Shown here: in pieces, positions 55,201-64,000 of the stretch
How the letters are laid out: every line of letters starts with the position of its first letter
Position numbering within the stretch: the stretch's first letter is position 1
NCBI RefSeq assembly: GCF_016009175.1
Contig: NZ_JADUCM010000020.1
Location: 32,833 to 96,832 of the forward strand
Source of the DNA: Pseudomonas alkylphenolica
GTDB lineage: Bacteria; Pseudomonadota; Gammaproteobacteria; Pseudomonadales; Pseudomonadaceae
Direction: 5' to 3'
Length of the DNA stretch: 64,000 nucleotides
Translations under genes and position numbers: made by a program
Notes under the pieces: model-generated
Database searches by the model: none
Seen by the model: the letters and a program-made list of their open reading frames with translations, nothing else
What the model was told of the DNA's origin: nothing

Positions 55201-57740
55201 TCGGAGGTTTCGCTGCGCATCAGTATATAGCCGGCCCGGGCACTGATGATTGTTGGCCCCTGCGGAGCATCGGGGCCGATGCGGGCACTTTGGTTGGGTG
55301 AGTACATGCGCTGTTCCACGGTGATGCCAAGATCCGCTGGCCAGCCGGGTAATTGCTCAAGGGTGTGGAGTACCAACCGATCGGTGTCCCAGTTGCGCAA
55401 CCCGTCCAGGTACAGCCCTTCATAAGCCCTGTTGAGCCTGATCTGCTGCTGGAGCAGGCGAACTTCAGCGGCCAGGCGCCTGGGAATTTTACCGTTGCTC
55501 AGTTCCTCCAGTTCGTTAGCGGTAGCATGTTGCAGCAGTTCTTCTGTCACCGGGGTAGGAAGCTGCGGATAGCGCGTGTAGATCCTCTCGGCGCCCGGTG
55601 CCTGGCTTGCGGGCAGGCTCCGGTATTGCTGCTGGAAGTCGCTGTTGATCGTCCCCGGATCTTTCTGCGGGCTTGCCTGTTCGATCCTGCGATACAAGTC
55701 GAAGCGGGTCAGTGTGTCTTGCAGCTGACCAGGCAGGCGCTGGTTCTCGCAGAGCACTTGGCGTAGCACATCCTCTTCTATGTTGCTGACTTGCAGAATA
55801 TTCCGCACGTTGGCTTCGTCGAGCTCTCCGTTGTGTCCCCCCGAGCGTCGCAACAGTTCGACCTCCTGCCATTGCTCGGGGCGATCCAGCGGGTGCAACC
55901 AGGTGCCTGCGCCATTGTGGCGTAGCGCAGGTTGGTAGGCGTTTACCCGGGTAGGATGTTCGATATGGTAACTATCGGCCTGTGCTGAGCGCACGATCGA
56001 GTAAACCTGGTCGTCCAGTTGCAGCCAGGCTCTGCCTTGGTGATGACGCAGCCCCAGGTTGTCTCGCGGTAGCGAGTCGGGAATGTCGATGGACTGGGCG
56101 TAGGGCCTGAGGTCAGCTCGCCAGAGCCTGGCCTGACCATCCGACAGTTCCACATCTTCGAGTTCTTCAATAAATGAAGGTGTTTCCACCGGCATGGGTT
56201 CAGGTAAGGGCGTTGGCGGGTTCGATCCATCGACAGCCGCACCCAGACCGTCCCCCACCGCTTTGATGGCCAACGCGAATGCGGCCATCTCCGCCACGTT
56301 TTTCACTACGTCCAGCATGTACTGGTAAGCCTGTTGCTGATCGTCATGGACCCAGCTTTCGATACCCTCGTAGACCTCGTAAGCCAGTTGCAGTGCACAG
56401 ACACCCAACATGACCTCGCCGACCGCAGGTACGAAAAAGCCGGCGATATTGAGTGTGGTCAGGGCCTTTTGCAGCAAATGCTCGCGGTATTTAACCGCAG
56501 TGATGGTATCGATGATCGTTGTAGGTATGGCGTGGAAGGCGGCGTCTTCTTCATGGCGGAAGACCTTTTCCGTGACCAGCCCCTGCAACAGGGAGCCACT
56601 CAACTGGCGTGTTTGCAGGTGCAACTTCGCGAGTGGATCTACGGCGCGTTCATGCGTGCCTTTCACCGTCAGCGCCAACGGCATCAACCGGTCCAGCAAC
56701 CTGGCCTGCAACTGGACCTTGTCGCGCTCTTTCATGCAGTGGTCGAGGTACCTGATGTCACTGAGCAAGCGGTCACGCAGCCATTGTTCGCTTTCCGCCG
56801 GCGATGCGAATTCCCTCAGCGGTGCCTCGGGATCACCGGGAATATAGAGCGCCACCGAGTGTTCCCCATCGGTGGGTCTGAAATCGAACAGGCGCATGCG
56901 CGTCAGTTGCACATCCCATAGCGAGATGACACTGAACGTCAGGATGGAGGATTGCGCCGGAACGTCCAGAGGCAACGCCAGGGCAGCCACGTAGAGGCTT
57001 TGACTGATGTCATTCTGCAGCCGGGCAAGGTGCAGGCTTTGTGTGAAAGTGCAATGTTCCAGCTCGGCAATTTTCTCGAAGGTCGCCTGGTTGCTCGCAC
57101 CGGTCTTGATGTCGCTGTAGTAAATAGCATGCAGTTTTGCCTGGTACTGGCCACCGATATCCAATTCACGGCACATGCGGGCAAACCGCTCGGGTGCCAT
57201 GTCGAGGGTATTGGAGATTGGTACTGTGCCCATGAACCCCTTGTGGTCGAGGATCACCGACTTCTTGAGCAGGGCATTGTCGTTGTCCATTCCACCGGGC
57301 GTGGCTGCCCCGGCTTCGAAGTTTCGCAATGCACTGTCCAGCAGGGAGCGGGGGGCGTGCTTGTAGGTCTCCACATCCTGTCCTGGTTGAGCCTCGAGTT
57401 GCCTGACGTCCAGCAGGTAGCTGTTGGTGATGTCCACCTCGAAGCCAAAGGTTTCCTTGATGGCCGTGGTCAGCTGTTCTTTTGCGAATGCCTCCAGGTT
57501 TGGCAAGGCTTGATACAGGGCCTGTACCTGGGTCATGGCTGTTTGCAGGCGCTCATGCCCGGTAGCCAGTGCTTTGGCGATGGCGGGTTGAGCCTGGCAA
57601 GCCTGTTCCAGCATCGATGTACGCGTGCTCATTACCTGTTTCATCAAGGCATGAGTCGATGGAGGCGCGCTTTTCAACCAGTCGGGGGTTTTCCCGGTGA
57701 TCAGCGCATGCGGGATGTTGGTGTCAATTTCCAAGGTCAT
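52231..57740 (-). pseudogene. Giant LRR / NEL-type E3 ubiquitin ligase-like protein, frameshifted
   Basis: Read as one gene with a -1 frameshift at about 53288-53290. A 1483-codon 5' part would join a 3' part to give about 1836 residues. Residues ~1-560 resemble the dermonecrotic toxin (DUF6543-like) region with a hydrophobic stretch (~420-500). Leucine-rich repeats span ~1090-1484 (LRHLDLSGNHVS, LEVLDLSNNRAG, LEMLDLSDNRLTELP). The C-terminal ~345 residues are a NEL domain with the catalytic Cys in HTCHDGALLTF (codon 52815-52813). Adding one A to the AAA run restores LENLDNNVLISTIGLHGNPL. The start ATG is at 57740 with AGGG upstream. A sequencing error cannot be excluded. Without a fix, the LRR product ends in about 106 out-of-frame residues. 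Confidence 0.8.
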
Positions 57741-57921
57741 GATGAGCCCTATGCTAAGTGGAAGGCTCAACGACTATGTTCAAGCGAACAGCACGAGTGT
57801 GGTAGATATTTACGTTCGGTGGACCTTCGAAGGTTGGCGTTCGAAGCGACGAGAACATGCTCAAAGCACAATTCAGGTTTATGATGCCCAACGGCAGAAT
57901 AATTCCCACACGGAGTGCGCA

Positions 57922-58893
57922 ATGCAGACCCTGTACCCGCAGATCAAACCCTACGCCCGGCACGATCTGGCCGTCGAAGCACCGCATGTGCTCTATGTCG
58001 ATGAGAGCGGTTCGCCGGAAGGTCTGCCGGTGGTGTTCATCCACGGTGGTCCGGGCGCGGGTTGCGATGCCCAGAGCCGTTGCTACTTTGATCCCAACCT
58101 GTACCGCATCATTACCTTCGATCAGCGCGGCTGTGGTCGCTCCACGCCTCACGCCAGCCTGGAGAACAACACCACCTGGCATCTGGTCGAAGACCTGGAG
58201 CGCATCCGCAAGCACCTGGGCATCGAAAAGTGGGTGCTGTTCGGCGGCTCCTGGGGATCGACCCTGGCGCTGGCTTATGCCCAGACCCACCCCGAGCGCG
58301 TCCACGGTCTGATCCTGCGCGGCATATTTCTCTGCCGCCCGCAGGAAATCGAGTGGTTCTACCAGGCTGGTGCCAGCCGCCTGTTCCCGGACTACTGGCA
58401 GGACTACATTGCGCCGATTCCGGTAGAAGAGCGCGGCGACCTGGTCAAGGCCTTCCACAAGCGTCTGACCGGTACCGACCAGATCGCCCAGATGCATGCC
58501 GCCAAGGCCTGGTCGACCTGGGAAGGGCGCACCGCGACCCTGCGGCCCAACCCACTGGTTGTGGATCGTTTCTCCGAGCCCCAACGCGCCTTGTCGATCG
58601 CCCGCATCGAATGCCATTACTTCACCAACAACGCGTTCCTCGAGCCGGACCAGCTGATCCGCGACATGCCGAAGATCGCCCACCTGCCGGCAGTTATCGT
58701 GCATGGCCGCTACGACGTGATCTGCCCGCTGGACAATGCCTGGGAACTGCACCAGGCCTGGCCGAACAGTGAGCTGAAGGTGATTCGCGATGCCGGTCAT
58801 GCCGCTTCCGAGCCTGGTATCACCGATGCCCTGGTGCGTGCCGCCGACCAGATGGCCCGTCGCCTGCTCGACTTGCCACTGGAAGAAGCATGA
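57922..58893 (+). CDS. pip: Proline iminopeptidase Pip
   Basis: 323-residue alpha/beta-hydrolase peptidase (S33) that removes N-terminal proline from peptides. The oxyanion motif HGGPGAG, the nucleophile in GGSWGSTLAL and the late His in DAGHAASEP are all present. The N-terminal sequence MQTLYPQIKPYARHDL supports the ATG at 57922, with GGAG 6 bases upstream. It overlaps dtd by four bases (ATGA). Confidence 0.95.
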   Translation: MQTLYPQIKPYARHDLAVEAPHVLYVDESGSPEGLPVVFIHGGPGAGCDAQSRCYFDPNLYRIITFDQRGCGRSTPHASLENNTTWHLVEDLERIRKHLGIEKWVLFGGSWGSTLALAYAQTHPERVHGLILRGIFLCRPQEIEWFYQAGASRLFPDYWQDYIAPIPVEERGDLVKAFHKRLTGTDQIAQMHAAKAWSTWEGRTATLRPNPLVVDRFSEPQRALSIARIECHYFTNNAFLEPDQLIRDMPKIAHLPAVIVHGRYDVICPLDNAWELHQAWPNSELKVIRDAGHAASEPGITDALVRAADQMARRLLDLPLEEA

Positions 58894-59327
58894 AGGGGTT
58901 GCTTCAACGGGTGCGCGGTGCGCGGGTGGATGTCGACGGTCAGACTGTCGGCGCTATCGACCAGGGGCTGCTGGTGCTGGTAGCGGTCGAGCCCGGCGAC
59001 ACCCGCGCCCATGCCGACAAGCTGCTGCACAAATTGCTCAACTACCGGGTGTTCAGCGACCCTCAAGGCAAAATGAACCTGTCGCTCAAGGAAATTGGCG
59101 GTGGTTTGCTGCTGGTGTCGCAGTTCACCCTGGCCGCCGACACCCAGAGCGGCCTGCGCCCCAGCTTTTCCACGGCGGCGCCACCGGCCCTCGGCGCGGA
59201 GCTTTTCGACTATCTATTAGGGCGGGCACAGGAACTGCACACCACAGTTGCCAGCGGCCAATTTGGCGCTGACATGCAGGTGCACCTGGTCAATGATGGC
59301 CCTGTAACATTTATGTTACAAATATGA
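58890..59327 (+). CDS. dtd: D-aminoacyl-tRNA deacylase Dtd
   Basis: 145-residue enzyme that hydrolyses D-amino acids from tRNA. Motifs: SQFTLAADTQSGLRPSFS (~75-92, with the Ser-Gln-Phe-Thr core) and the C-terminal NDGPVTFML, the Gly-cis-Pro motif. It is coupled to pip (ATGA). It is followed by a terminator. Confidence 0.96.
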   Translation: MKGLLQRVRGARVDVDGQTVGAIDQGLLVLVAVEPGDTRAHADKLLHKLLNYRVFSDPQGKMNLSLKEIGGGLLLVSQFTLAADTQSGLRPSFSTAAPPALGAELFDYLLGRAQELHTTVASGQFGADMQVHLVNDGPVTFMLQI

Positions 59328-59334
59328 TGGCAAA

Positions 59335-59366
59335 AAACCCCTGTTTGTAGGAAAACAAGGGGGTTT
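59335..59366 (+). terminator. Terminator after dtd
   Basis: Imperfect stem AAACCCCTGTTT / AAACAAGGGGGTTT with a short loop. Flanking A run and TTT. Confidence 0.6.
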
Positions 59367-59589
59367 GTAGCAGAAATAGTTCGTTTGCCCTGATGCGTTG
59401 TAACGCTGCCTGCTGGATAATCGCGCGCTATGTGGACCTGCGTTCGTGGGTCCGTTTCACTCTGACTTGAGCCTGTCTGGAACCGTTTGGGGAATCATTG
59501 CGCCCTTTCGGAGTCCGAACAGTGCTCGCCAACCTGGCATTTGTCGCTGGCCGTTGGTTCTTTAGATCTGTTTTCGGCGAGGGTTGCTC

Positions 59590-61305
59590 GTGATTGTAAG
59601 TCCCTGTAATGCACCAAGAACTCCCGGCAATCGGCTGCGCAAGGCCTTGTTGGCAGGCGCAACACTGGTCAGCCTGCTCAGTGCAGGCCAGCTCTGGGCG
59701 TTCAACCTTGACGATGTTGCCGCCAAGGCGAAGGATCTTGCCGGGCAGAAATACGAAGCGCCGAAAAGCAACCTGCCGGCCGTCTTCCGTGACATGAAGT
59801 ACGGGGACTACCAGCAGATCCGTTTCCTGACGGAAAAAGCCGAATGGGCCAACGACAAGACCCCGTTCAAGCTGTCCTTCTACCATCAGGGCATGCATTT
59901 CGACACGCCGGTGAAAATCAACGAAGTCACTGCCACTTCGGTCGACGAAATCAAGTACGACCCGAGCCGTTTCGACTTCGGCACCCTGCAGTTCGATGCC
60001 AAGGCCACCGAGAACCTCGGCTATGCCGGCTTCCGGGTGCTGTACCCGATCAACAAGGCCGACAAGCAGGATGAAATCATGACCCTGCTGGGTGCCAGCT
60101 ACTTCCGGGTAGTGGGCAAGGGGCATGTGTATGGTCTGTCCGCCCGTGGCCTGGCTATCGACACCGCCCTGCCGTCCGGCGAAGAGTTTCCGCGGTTTAC
60201 CGAATTCTGGATCGAAAAGCCCAAGCCGGCCGACAAGCACCTGGTGATCTATGCGCTGCTCGATTCGCCGCGCTCCACCGGCGCCTACAAGCTGACCCTG
60301 CGTCCCGGCAGCGACACCATTGTCGACGTCAAGTCCAAGGTGTTCCTGCGTGATCACGTCAGCCGTCTGGGCATTGCGCCGCTGACCAGCATGTTCCTGT
60401 TCGGCGGCAACCAGCCGTCGAAAGTGCTCAACTACCGTCCGGCGCTGCACGACTCCGAAGGTCTGTCGATCCATGCTGGCAATGGCGAGTGGCTGTGGCG
60501 CCCGCTGAACAATCCGAAGCACCTGGCCGTGAGCAACTTCAGCGTCGAGAACCCGCGTGGTTTCGGCTTGCTGCAGCGTCAGCGCGAGTTCAGTCAGTTC
60601 GAAGACCTCGATGACAACTACCAGAAGCGTCCAAGCGCCTGGATTGAACCGGTCGGTGACTGGGGCAAGGGTACAGTCGACCTGGTCGAGATTCCGACGG
60701 CCGACGAGACCAACGACAACATCGTTGCCTTCTGGAGCCCGGAGAAGCTGCCGGAGCCAGGCACGCCGTTCGAGTACGCGTACCGCCTGCACTGGACCAT
60801 CGACGAGTCCGACTTCCATTCGCCGAACCTGGGCTGGGTCAAGCAGACCCTGCGTTCGACCGGTGACGTCAAGCAATCCAACCTGATCCGCCAGCCAGAC
60901 GGCAGCCTGGCCTTCCTGGTCGATTTCGAAGGCCCGGCGTTGGCTAAACTGCCAGAAGACACGGCGGTCCGTAGTCAGGTGAGCGTCGACGACAACGCTG
61001 AACTGGTCGAGAATAACCTGCGCTACAACCCGGAAATCAAAGGCTGGCGCCTGACCCTGCGGTTGAAGGTCAAAGACCCGAGCAAGAACGTGGAAATGCG
61101 TGCAGCGCTGCTGCGTGATGTTCCGGTCGAGCCTGCCAAGCCAGCAAAACCGGCCAAACAGGACAAGGCCGCTGCCAAAGCTGCCAAGGCCGAGAAGCCT
61201 GCCGAGCAACCTGCCGCCGACGCGGCGTCCACCACCGGGACACCGGCCACCACCGAACAGGTGTTGACCGAGACCTGGAGCTATCAGTTGCCTGCCGATG
61301 AGTAA
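59590..61305 (+). CDS. opgG: Periplasmic glucan biosynthesis protein OpgG (MdoG)
   Basis: 571-residue periplasmic protein needed to add branches to osmoregulated periplasmic glucans. It has a signal peptide (to ~38, ending GQLWA) and MdoG features (FYHQGMHFDTPVKIN, FWSPEKLPEPGTPFEYAYRLHW). Between residues ~516 and 557 a Lys/Ala/Pro-rich insert (AKPAKPAKQDKAAAKAAKAE) precedes the final strand VLTETWSYQL. GTG at 59590, with GAGG 7 bases upstream, is preferred over TTG at 59584. It overlaps opgH by 8 bases. Confidence 0.95.
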   Translation: MIVSPCNAPRTPGNRLRKALLAGATLVSLLSAGQLWAFNLDDVAAKAKDLAGQKYEAPKSNLPAVFRDMKYGDYQQIRFLTEKAEWANDKTPFKLSFYHQGMHFDTPVKINEVTATSVDEIKYDPSRFDFGTLQFDAKATENLGYAGFRVLYPINKADKQDEIMTLLGASYFRVVGKGHVYGLSARGLAIDTALPSGEEFPRFTEFWIEKPKPADKHLVIYALLDSPRSTGAYKLTLRPGSDTIVDVKSKVFLRDHVSRLGIAPLTSMFLFGGNQPSKVLNYRPALHDSEGLSIHAGNGEWLWRPLNNPKHLAVSNFSVENPRGFGLLQRQREFSQFEDLDDNYQKRPSAWIEPVGDWGKGTVDLVEIPTADETNDNIVAFWSPEKLPEPGTPFEYAYRLHWTIDESDFHSPNLGWVKQTLRSTGDVKQSNLIRQPDGSLAFLVDFEGPALAKLPEDTAVRSQVSVDDNAELVENNLRYNPEIKGWRLTLRLKVKDPSKNVEMRAALLRDVPVEPAKPAKPAKQDKAAAKAAKAEKPAEQPAADAASTTGTPATTEQVLTETWSYQLPADE

Positions 61306-63871
61306 CTCTCAAATACGGCCAGAATCGCTTGGCGAGTACCTGGCCCACCTACCACTGAGCGATGAGCAGCGGGCAGAACTTGCCAGCTGCAACTCGTTCA
61401 GTGAGTTGCACCAACGCTTGTCCAGCAAACCGGGTGTATTTGATGCCGAAGCCGTCCAGGCTTCGGTAGGCGAGCGCCTGACGCTGGGCAGCGCCGCAGA
61501 CATGGAAGACGCCGAGATGCTCGGTGTCGATGCCAGCGGCCGGCTGTGCCTCAAGGCCACGCCGCCGATCCAGCGCACCCGGGTGATTCCCGAGCCATGG
61601 CGTACCAATATCCTGGTTCGCGCCTGGCGTCGCCTGACCGGGCGCACCAATGCGCCGCCACCCGTCAAGCGTGAGCTGCCAAAGGCGCGCTGGCGCTGGG
61701 TCGGCTCGATGCGCCGCTACATTCTGCTGGCGTTGATGCTCGGGCAGACCATCGTGGCTGGCTGGTACATGAAAGGCATCCTGCCGTATCAGGGCTGGTC
61801 GTTCGTCGAACTCGACGAAATCATGCAGCAATCGCTGTGGCAGACCGCCACGCAGGTCTGGCCGTATGCGTTGCAGACCAGCATCCTGATTCTGTTCGGC
61901 ATCCTCTTCTGTTGGGTCTCGGCGGGTTTCTGGACCGCGTTGATGGGCTTTCTCGAACTGTTGACCGGCCGCGACAAATACCGCATTTCTGGCAGCAGTG
62001 CCGGTAACGAGCCGATCGAGCCGGGTGCCCGTACCGCCCTGGTCATGCCGATCTGCAACGAAGATGTGCCACGGGTGTTTGCCGGTTTGCGTGCCACTTT
62101 CGAATCGGTGGCCGCCACTGGCGACCTGGACCGCTTCGACTTCTTCGTACTCAGCGACACCAACGACACCGATATTGCGGTGGCCGAACAACAGGCCTGG
62201 CTGGAAGTCTGCCGCGAGGCCAAAGGCTTCGGGCGGATCTTCTACCGCCGTCGCCGTCGCCGTGTGAAGCGCAAGAGCGGCAACCTCGACGACTTCTGCC
62301 GTCGCTGGGGCAGCGAGTACCGCTACATGGTGGTCCTCGACGCCGACAGCGTGATGAGCGGCGAATGCCTGACCAGCCTGGTGCGGCTGATGGAAGCCAA
62401 CCCTGACGCCGGGATCATCCAGACCGCGCCGAAAGCGTCGGGCATGGACACCCTGTATGCGCGCATGCAGCAGTTTGCGACCCGTGTCTACGGTCCGCTG
62501 TTCACCGCCGGCCTGCACTTCTGGCAGCTGGGCGAGTCGCACTACTGGGGGCACAACGCGATCATCCGCATGAAGCCCTTTATCGAGCACTGCGCCCTGG
62601 CGCCGTTGCCGGGCAAGGGCGCGTTCGCCGGTGCGATCCTCTCCCATGACTTCGTTGAAGCAGCGCTGATGCGCCGTGCCGGCTGGGGCGTGTGGATTGC
62701 CTACGATTTGCCGGGCAGTTACGAAGAGCTGCCGCCGAACCTGCTGGACGAGCTCAAGCGCGACCGGCGCTGGTGCCACGGCAACCTGATGAACTTCCGC
62801 CTGTTCCTGGTCAAGGGCATGCACCCGGTGCACCGTGCGGTGTTCCTCACCGGGGTGATGTCGTACCTGTCGGCGCCGTTGTGGTTCTTCTTCCTGGTGC
62901 TGTCGACCGCGTTGCTGGCGACCAACACCTTGATGGAGCCGCAGTACTTCCTTGAGCCGCGCCAGCTGTATCCGTTGTGGCCGCAGTGGCACCCGGAAAA
63001 AGCCATTGCGCTGTTCTCCACCACTATCGTGCTGCTGTTCCTGCCCAAGCTGCTCAGCGTCATCCTGATCTGGGCCAAAGGTGCGAAGGAGTTCGGCGGA
63101 CGCTTCAAGGTGACCCTGTCGATGTTGCTGGAGATGCTCTTCTCCATGCTGCTGGCGCCGGTGCGGATGATTTTCCACACCCGCTTCGTGCTGGCCGCGT
63201 TCCTTGGCTGGGCGGCAACCTGGAACTCGCCGCAGCGTGACGACGACTCCACGCCGTGGAGCGAAGCGGTACGCCGGCATGGCCCACAAACCTTGCTGGG
63301 TGTGGCCTGGGCCTTGCTGGTGGCCTGGTTGAACCCAAGCTTCCTGTGGTGGCTGGTGCCGATCGTTGGCTCGCTGATGCTGTCGATCCCGGTGTCGGTG
63401 ATTTCCAGCCGCGTGCACCTGGGCTTGCGTGCCCGGGACGAGAGCCTGTTCCTGATCCCTGAGGAATACGCCACGCCGCAAGAACTGCTGGCAACCGACC
63501 GCTACACCCACGAAAACCGCTGGCATGCCCTGCATGACGGTTTCGTCCGGGCCGTGGTCGATCCGCAGCAAAACGCGCTGGCTTGCGCGCTGGCAACGGC
63601 TCGCCATGGTGTCGCGGCGCCGATCGAGTCGCTGCGTGCCGAGCGCATCGACAAGGCACTGGAGGTCGGCCCGGCGGGCCTGGACGGCGCTACGCGTCTG
63701 GCCCTGCTGAGTGATCCGGTGGCCCTGGCGCGTCTGCACAGCCGTGTCTGGAGCGAGCAGAACGAAGCCTGGCTGGGGGGCTGGCGTCGTTCGATCGCCA
63801 ACGACCCGCACTCGCCGCTGTTGCCGCTGCACCCGGAGCCGGTGGCACAGCCTTCATTGGCCAGTGCCTGA
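61298..63871 (+). CDS. opgH: Glucan biosynthesis glucosyltransferase OpgH (MdoH)
   Basis: 857-residue inner-membrane glucosyltransferase that makes the linear backbone of osmoregulated periplasmic glucans from UDP-glucose. A GT2 domain (~245-500) carries the D,D,D,QRRW-type features: FVLSDTNDTD, VVLDADSVMSG, LSHDFVEAALMRRAG and RDRRWCHGN. Membrane helices lie at ~140-210 and ~500-720. Translationally coupled to opgG. Complete; stop at 63871. Confidence 0.96.
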   Translation: MSNSQIRPESLGEYLAHLPLSDEQRAELASCNSFSELHQRLSSKPGVFDAEAVQASVGERLTLGSAADMEDAEMLGVDASGRLCLKATPPIQRTRVIPEPWRTNILVRAWRRLTGRTNAPPPVKRELPKARWRWVGSMRRYILLALMLGQTIVAGWYMKGILPYQGWSFVELDEIMQQSLWQTATQVWPYALQTSILILFGILFCWVSAGFWTALMGFLELLTGRDKYRISGSSAGNEPIEPGARTALVMPICNEDVPRVFAGLRATFESVAATGDLDRFDFFVLSDTNDTDIAVAEQQAWLEVCREAKGFGRIFYRRRRRRVKRKSGNLDDFCRRWGSEYRYMVVLDADSVMSGECLTSLVRLMEANPDAGIIQTAPKASGMDTLYARMQQFATRVYGPLFTAGLHFWQLGESHYWGHNAIIRMKPFIEHCALAPLPGKGAFAGAILSHDFVEAALMRRAGWGVWIAYDLPGSYEELPPNLLDELKRDRRWCHGNLMNFRLFLVKGMHPVHRAVFLTGVMSYLSAPLWFFFLVLSTALLATNTLMEPQYFLEPRQLYPLWPQWHPEKAIALFSTTIVLLFLPKLLSVILIWAKGAKEFGGRFKVTLSMLLEMLFSMLLAPVRMIFHTRFVLAAFLGWAATWNSPQRDDDSTPWSEAVRRHGPQTLLGVAWALLVAWLNPSFLWWLVPIVGSLMLSIPVSVISSRVHLGLRARDESLFLIPEEYATPQELLATDRYTHENRWHALHDGFVRAVVDPQQNALACALATARHGVAAPIESLRAERIDKALEVGPAGLDGATRLALLSDPVALARLHSRVWSEQNEAWLGGWRRSIANDPHSPLLPLHPEPVAQPSLASA

Positions 63872-64000
63872 CTGATCGCCGGGGGGGGGGCCGCCCGCCC
63901 CCGGGGCGGGGGCCCCGGGGGTGTAGCGCCATGCCCGCCCCCCCCGGCCCCCGGGACCACGGGTGGGCGGGGGGGGGGGGGGGATTAAAAGGGGGGGGGG
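63872..64000. other. Low-complexity G/C-rich window end, probable assembly artefact
   Basis: From about 63880 the sequence is runs of G and C (up to 16 consecutive G) with almost no other bases, unlike any other part of the window. No gene or regulatory feature can be supported here. Confidence 0.75.

Noticed and set aside
61349..63832. 827-codon open frame opposite opgH
   Set aside because: His/Gln/Arg-rich translation typical of antisense frames; opgH is complete on the other strand.
1..64000. Prophage, integrative element or CRISPR array
   Set aside because: No integrase, phage structural gene, direct-repeat array or tRNA-linked attachment site was seen.

Overview
The window is chromosomal DNA from a fluorescent Pseudomonas, most likely of the P. 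putida group. The basis is gene order (betIBA-betT, gpmI-envC-ctpA-yibQ, secB-grxC, glnA-ntrBC, a long hut locus, opgGH), GC-rich codon use and P. putida-type REP elements. It starts inside a K+/H+ antiporter gene. It ends in about 120 bases of G/C homopolymer that look like a contig-end artefact. I saw no tRNA, rRNA, CRISPR array, integrase or transposase.

Layout. 1-413: 5' part of nhaP2 (minus). 723-7094: choline-to-glycine-betaine locus, betIBA (minus) divergent from the transporter gene betT (plus), with a perfect 20-bp palindrome as the probable BetI operator. 7160-13498: an accessory pair, a secreted trypsin-like protease gene and a divergent 1568-residue dermonecrotic-toxin-like gene. 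13504-18643: yibQ-like deacetylase, ctpA-like protease, envC and gpmI (minus), for cell envelope and glycolysis. 18860-21003: rhodanese, grxC, secB, trmL and a small membrane protein. 21329-26198: nitrogen control, ntrC-ntrB, a secreted-type chorismate mutase lipoprotein and glnA with a clear sigma-54 promoter. 26530-29936: thiI and typA. 30118-38384: PqaA-like protein, YkgJ-like Fe/Zn cluster protein, glgP, fbp, a DUF924 protein and an amino-acid-type chemoreceptor. 38620-39446: two small lipoproteins. 39499-52224: histidine utilisation, hutF divergent from hutC-hutD, then hutU-hutXWV-hutH1-hutH2-hutI-hutG. 52231-57740: a giant LRR and NEL-type E3 ligase gene interrupted by one frameshift. 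57922-59327: pip and dtd. 59590-63871: opgG-opgH for periplasmic glucan synthesis.

The hut genes form a full route: an ABC importer (HutXWV), histidase (HutH2), urocanase, imidazolonepropionase, then HutF plus HutG for formiminoglutamate, under the GntR repressor HutC. NtrBC and glnA supply nitrogen control next to it.

The most unusual content is (i) the two giant toxin-like genes, which appear to share an N-terminal module but differ at the C-terminus; (ii) the single-base frameshift that separates the NEL catalytic domain from its LRRs; and (iii) the HutH1 paralogue, which lacks the Ala-Ser-Gly triad needed for the MIO cofactor of histidases. Positions, motifs and hairpins come from reading the sequence. 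Family names come from recognising sequences and were not confirmed by a database search.
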